Source of the DNA: Gemmatimonadota bacterium
GTDB taxonomy: Bacteria > Gemmatimonadota > Gemmatimonadetes > Gemmatimonadales > GWC2-71-9
Length of the DNA stretch: 6,041 nucleotides
NCBI GenBank assembly: GCA_016180765.1
Contig: JACPAP010000146.1
Coordinates: forward strand, 1 to 6,041
Direction of reading: 5' to 3'
The translations under genes were made by a program, and so were the position numbers. Numbering within the stretch: position 1 is the stretch's first letter; each line of letters begins with the position of its first letter. Positions 5,701 through 6,041 of this stretch are shown here, piece after piece. The notes under the pieces were generated by a model. The model was not told where the DNA came from and did no database searches. It saw only the letters and a program-made list of their open reading frames with translations.

Positions 5701-6041
5701 CGTCGGGCTCGAGCACCACGCGGTAATCCGCGGTGTCGGGAATCGCGCCGCCGGAAGTGATCGCCGCCAGGCGGGCGCCCCGACGCCCCCGGAGGCGATG
5801 ATGGATGGCGTCGCGGTGCACCAACGCACCGCGCCGCCCGCGGCGCGTGGTGAACCCTTGGGCGACCATGCCGACCACGTCGTCGAACTCGCCGCGGGAG
5901 AGGTTCCGGTACGGATAGGCCCGCCGCGCCAGCGCGTAGAGGTCGTCCTCGGGCCAATCCTCACACGCCGCCTCAGCGACCACCTGCTGGGCCAGCACGT
6001 CCAGCGGCTGCTGCGGCATGATGAGCCGATCCAACTCCCCC
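2786..6041 (-). CDS. lhr: Lhr-type large ATP-dependent DNA helicase, C-terminal ~1,084 residues (5' end outside window)
   Basis: The frame is open at the window edge and begins GELDRLIMPQQPLDVLAQQ, the conserved Lhr segment just after the second RecA domain. The TTG at 6034 is therefore internal, and the ATPase domains lie beyond 6041. Numbering from that TTG: a winged helix at about 20-65 (DDLYALARRAYPYR); a beta bundle at about 85-175 (RRGARLAAITSGGAIPDT, NEDFAVESMAGEVFQLG, PFWLGEAPGRT); and the Lhr core at about 190-460 (FFDEAGGMQLVIHAPFGSR, AWGLALRKRFCRQFNFELQ, RPYAFLDDAPLEERR). Residues 460-1082 form the long C-terminal domain of tandem winged helices with an AlkZ-like region, ending near DPLNLTGIVTPEARVPA (1009-1025). 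Adding the missing part suggests about 1,500 aa, as in Escherichia coli and Mycobacterium long forms. Lhr is a 3'-5' translocase and helicase in DNA repair; the E. coli C-terminal region is reported to have uracil-DNA glycosylase activity. Here the last 20 residues contain no acidic residue, so the catalytic Asp reported near the extreme E. coli C-terminus is not evident. Several repeat-like stretches sit in the C-terminal linkers. The stop is TAG at 2786-2788. Confidence 0.96.
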   Translation of the reverse strand, partial: GELDRLIMPQQPLDVLAQQVVAEAACEDWPEDDLYALARRAYPYRNLSRGEFDDVVGMVAQGFTTRRGRRGALVHRDAIHHRLRGRRGARLAAITSGGAIPDTADYRVVLEPDELFLGAVNEDFAVESMAGEVFQLGNRSWRILRIEQGTIRVADAEGELPSIPFWLGEAPGRTLELSAAVSEVRREVGERLDDPEAACRWLMAEVGLSPAAARQIVEYLKATRHLLGVIPAQETIVAERFFDEAGGMQLVIHAPFGSRINRAWGLALRKRFCRQFNFELQAAATEDGLLLSLGPQHSFPLGDVFRYLHPTSVRDVLVQALLDAPMFQLRWRWNATISLALLRNRGGRRVPPQIQRMEADDLLAAVFPDAAACLENIAGDREIPDHPLVRQTVADALHEAMDLDGLVQLLRRIHAGEIACLARDVPEPSPLTHEILNARPYAFLDDAPLEERRAQAVATRRASEPTTAAELGALDPAAIARVREEAWPEAGTPDELHDALLLAGFLTVAEGAAEAAEAMPSCSGLLAVLQDERRAGRASVGERTFWVTAERLGELRAVHGGLTTEPASLEPPSGAVQPDRETAIRELLRSRLEILGPTTAAALAESLGVGSDEAEIALVALEREGAVLRGRFTDNGPRITENVSGDLVEWCDRRLLARIHRYTLHKLRAEIEPVSAAEFMRYLFVWQRLVPEHRAAGLEGLAAVLEQLDGFELAAGAWETDVLASRVDEYDPLLLDALCLTGRVAWGRLSLPAAGGGPRSGAERGGPAPIGPVRSTPVAVLLREHRDAWLSLAAAQTAELSAYGIAVRDALARHGALFFPELVARSGLLATQVERALAELVAAGLVTADSFAGLRALLVPAEKRRPMVANARRRHGTVAFGVDTAGRWALLRGFGGSTDRRLVGVEPDGGPPDRRAVEPPFGAGVELFARTLLRRYGVVFHRLLARESLAPPWRDLLRVYRRLEARGEIRGGRFVAGMSGEQFALPEAVGRLRAIRRSAATGELVSISAADPLNLTGIVTPEARVPALASNRVLFREGVPISVRQARETRHLVEPEAAARPHIERALVRKRVSPALRAYLGSAG
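3281..3359. repeat. 22-bp imperfect inverted repeat inside lhr
   Basis: Arms at 3281-3302 and 3338-3359 are reverse complements with 2 mismatches in 22, separated by 35 bp that hold a smaller palindrome (GGCGG-T-CCGCC, 3306-3316). The element encodes residues 892-918 of the visible Lhr, a Pro/Arg/Asp/Gly-rich stretch (TDRRLVGVEP, DRRAVEPPFG) between GRWALLRG and VELFARTLLRRYG, which are conserved. It also contains short direct repeats of the type CCGTCGA. The frame stays open. It looks like a palindromic element inserted at a tolerant linker, though G+C-rich low-complexity expansion is possible. Confidence 0.6.
3746..3770. repeat. 10-bp perfect hairpin inside lhr
   Basis: GCCCCGTTCC (3746-3755) pairs perfectly with GGAACGGGGC (3761-3770) around a 5-nt loop, and is flanked by GGCCCGCC-like direct repeats. 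It encodes the Gly/Pro-rich linker PRSGAERGG (about 756-764) between WGRLSLPAA and STPVAVLLREH. An extended hairpin inside a coding region is uncommon and would be very stable in the mRNA. Confidence 0.55.
4119..4145. repeat. 13-bp perfect direct repeat inside lhr, copies read in two frames
   Basis: TCCGTTATCCGTG occurs at 4119-4131 and again at 4133-4145, a 14-nt period. On the coding strand this is ACGGATAACGGA twice. Because 14 is not a multiple of three, copy one gives TDNG and copy two gives RITE. The encoded stretch (residues 631-643) interrupts the conserved run from VLRGRF to VEWCDRRLLARIHRYTLHKLR. Reading the same DNA in two frames argues that the repeat is of non-coding origin. Confidence 0.7.
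4489..4508. repeat. Tandem 9-mer inside lhr with the CTCTGCG core
   Basis: CCTCTGCGG is repeated in tandem at 4489-4497 and 4498-4506, followed by CC. It encodes AEAAEA within EGAAEAAEAMP (residues 508-518). The heptamer CTCTGCG (4490-4496 and 4499-4505) is the one that recurs in the intergenic palindrome at 2653-2773. Ala/Glu-rich coding in G+C-rich DNA could produce it by chance. Confidence 0.45.

Noticed and set aside
4761..5957. Second long minus-strand frame within lhr
   Set aside because: It overlaps the well-conserved Lhr core in a different frame and reads as Arg/Gly/Pro-rich sequence, typical of an off-frame reading of high-G+C DNA.
6032..6034. TTG as the true start of the Lhr-like protein
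   Set aside because: The frame is open to the window edge, and the residues before and after (GELDRLIMPQQPLDVL) are an internal conserved segment of full-length Lhr. This is truncation by the window, not a short gene.

Overview
The window is G+C-rich bacterial chromosomal DNA, densely coded, with no RNA gene, complete insertion sequence or CRISPR array that I can see. It holds four protein genes. The phylum cannot be fixed from this sequence. High G+C, a long-form Lhr helicase, a PPi-type phosphofructokinase and CGCAGAG-type intergenic repeats would fit an environmental lineage such as Gemmatimonadota or a neighbouring soil or sediment phylum, but that is a low-confidence guess.

Layout. A plus-strand gene at 37-723 (or 148-723) encodes a DUF99/UPF0215 protein, an endonuclease V homologue best known from archaea. 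It meets tail to tail, with a 2-bp gap, a minus-strand pair: a 6-phosphofructokinase with PPi-type active-site signatures (726-2015), preceded 19 bp upstream by a thioredoxin-fold peroxiredoxin-like protein with a CNHC motif (2035-2628). Upstream of that pair, on the same strand, lies a 157-bp gap dominated by a palindromic repeat (2653-2773). Beyond it is the C-terminal three quarters of a large Lhr-type DNA repair helicase (2786 to beyond 6041), whose N-terminal RecA domains lie outside the window.

Functional links. The redox protein and PFK almost certainly share a transcript; whether lhr reads through the palindromic repeat into them is open. The DUF99 protein and Lhr are both tied to nucleic-acid repair (EndoV-like fold; Lhr long forms carry an AlkZ-like C-terminal region), but they are on opposite strands with two metabolic genes between them, so their proximity is only suggestive.

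The most unusual feature is repeat-like DNA inside the lhr reading frame. Four short elements lie at variable linkers of the C-terminal half: a 22-bp inverted repeat (3281-3359), a 10-bp perfect hairpin (3746-3770), a 13-bp direct repeat whose copies are read in two different frames (4119-4145), and a tandem 9-mer sharing the CTCTGCG core of the intergenic palindrome (4489-4508). All keep the frame open. This resembles palindromic elements that insert in frame into genes, as described for Rickettsia, and is the best candidate here for something undescribed.
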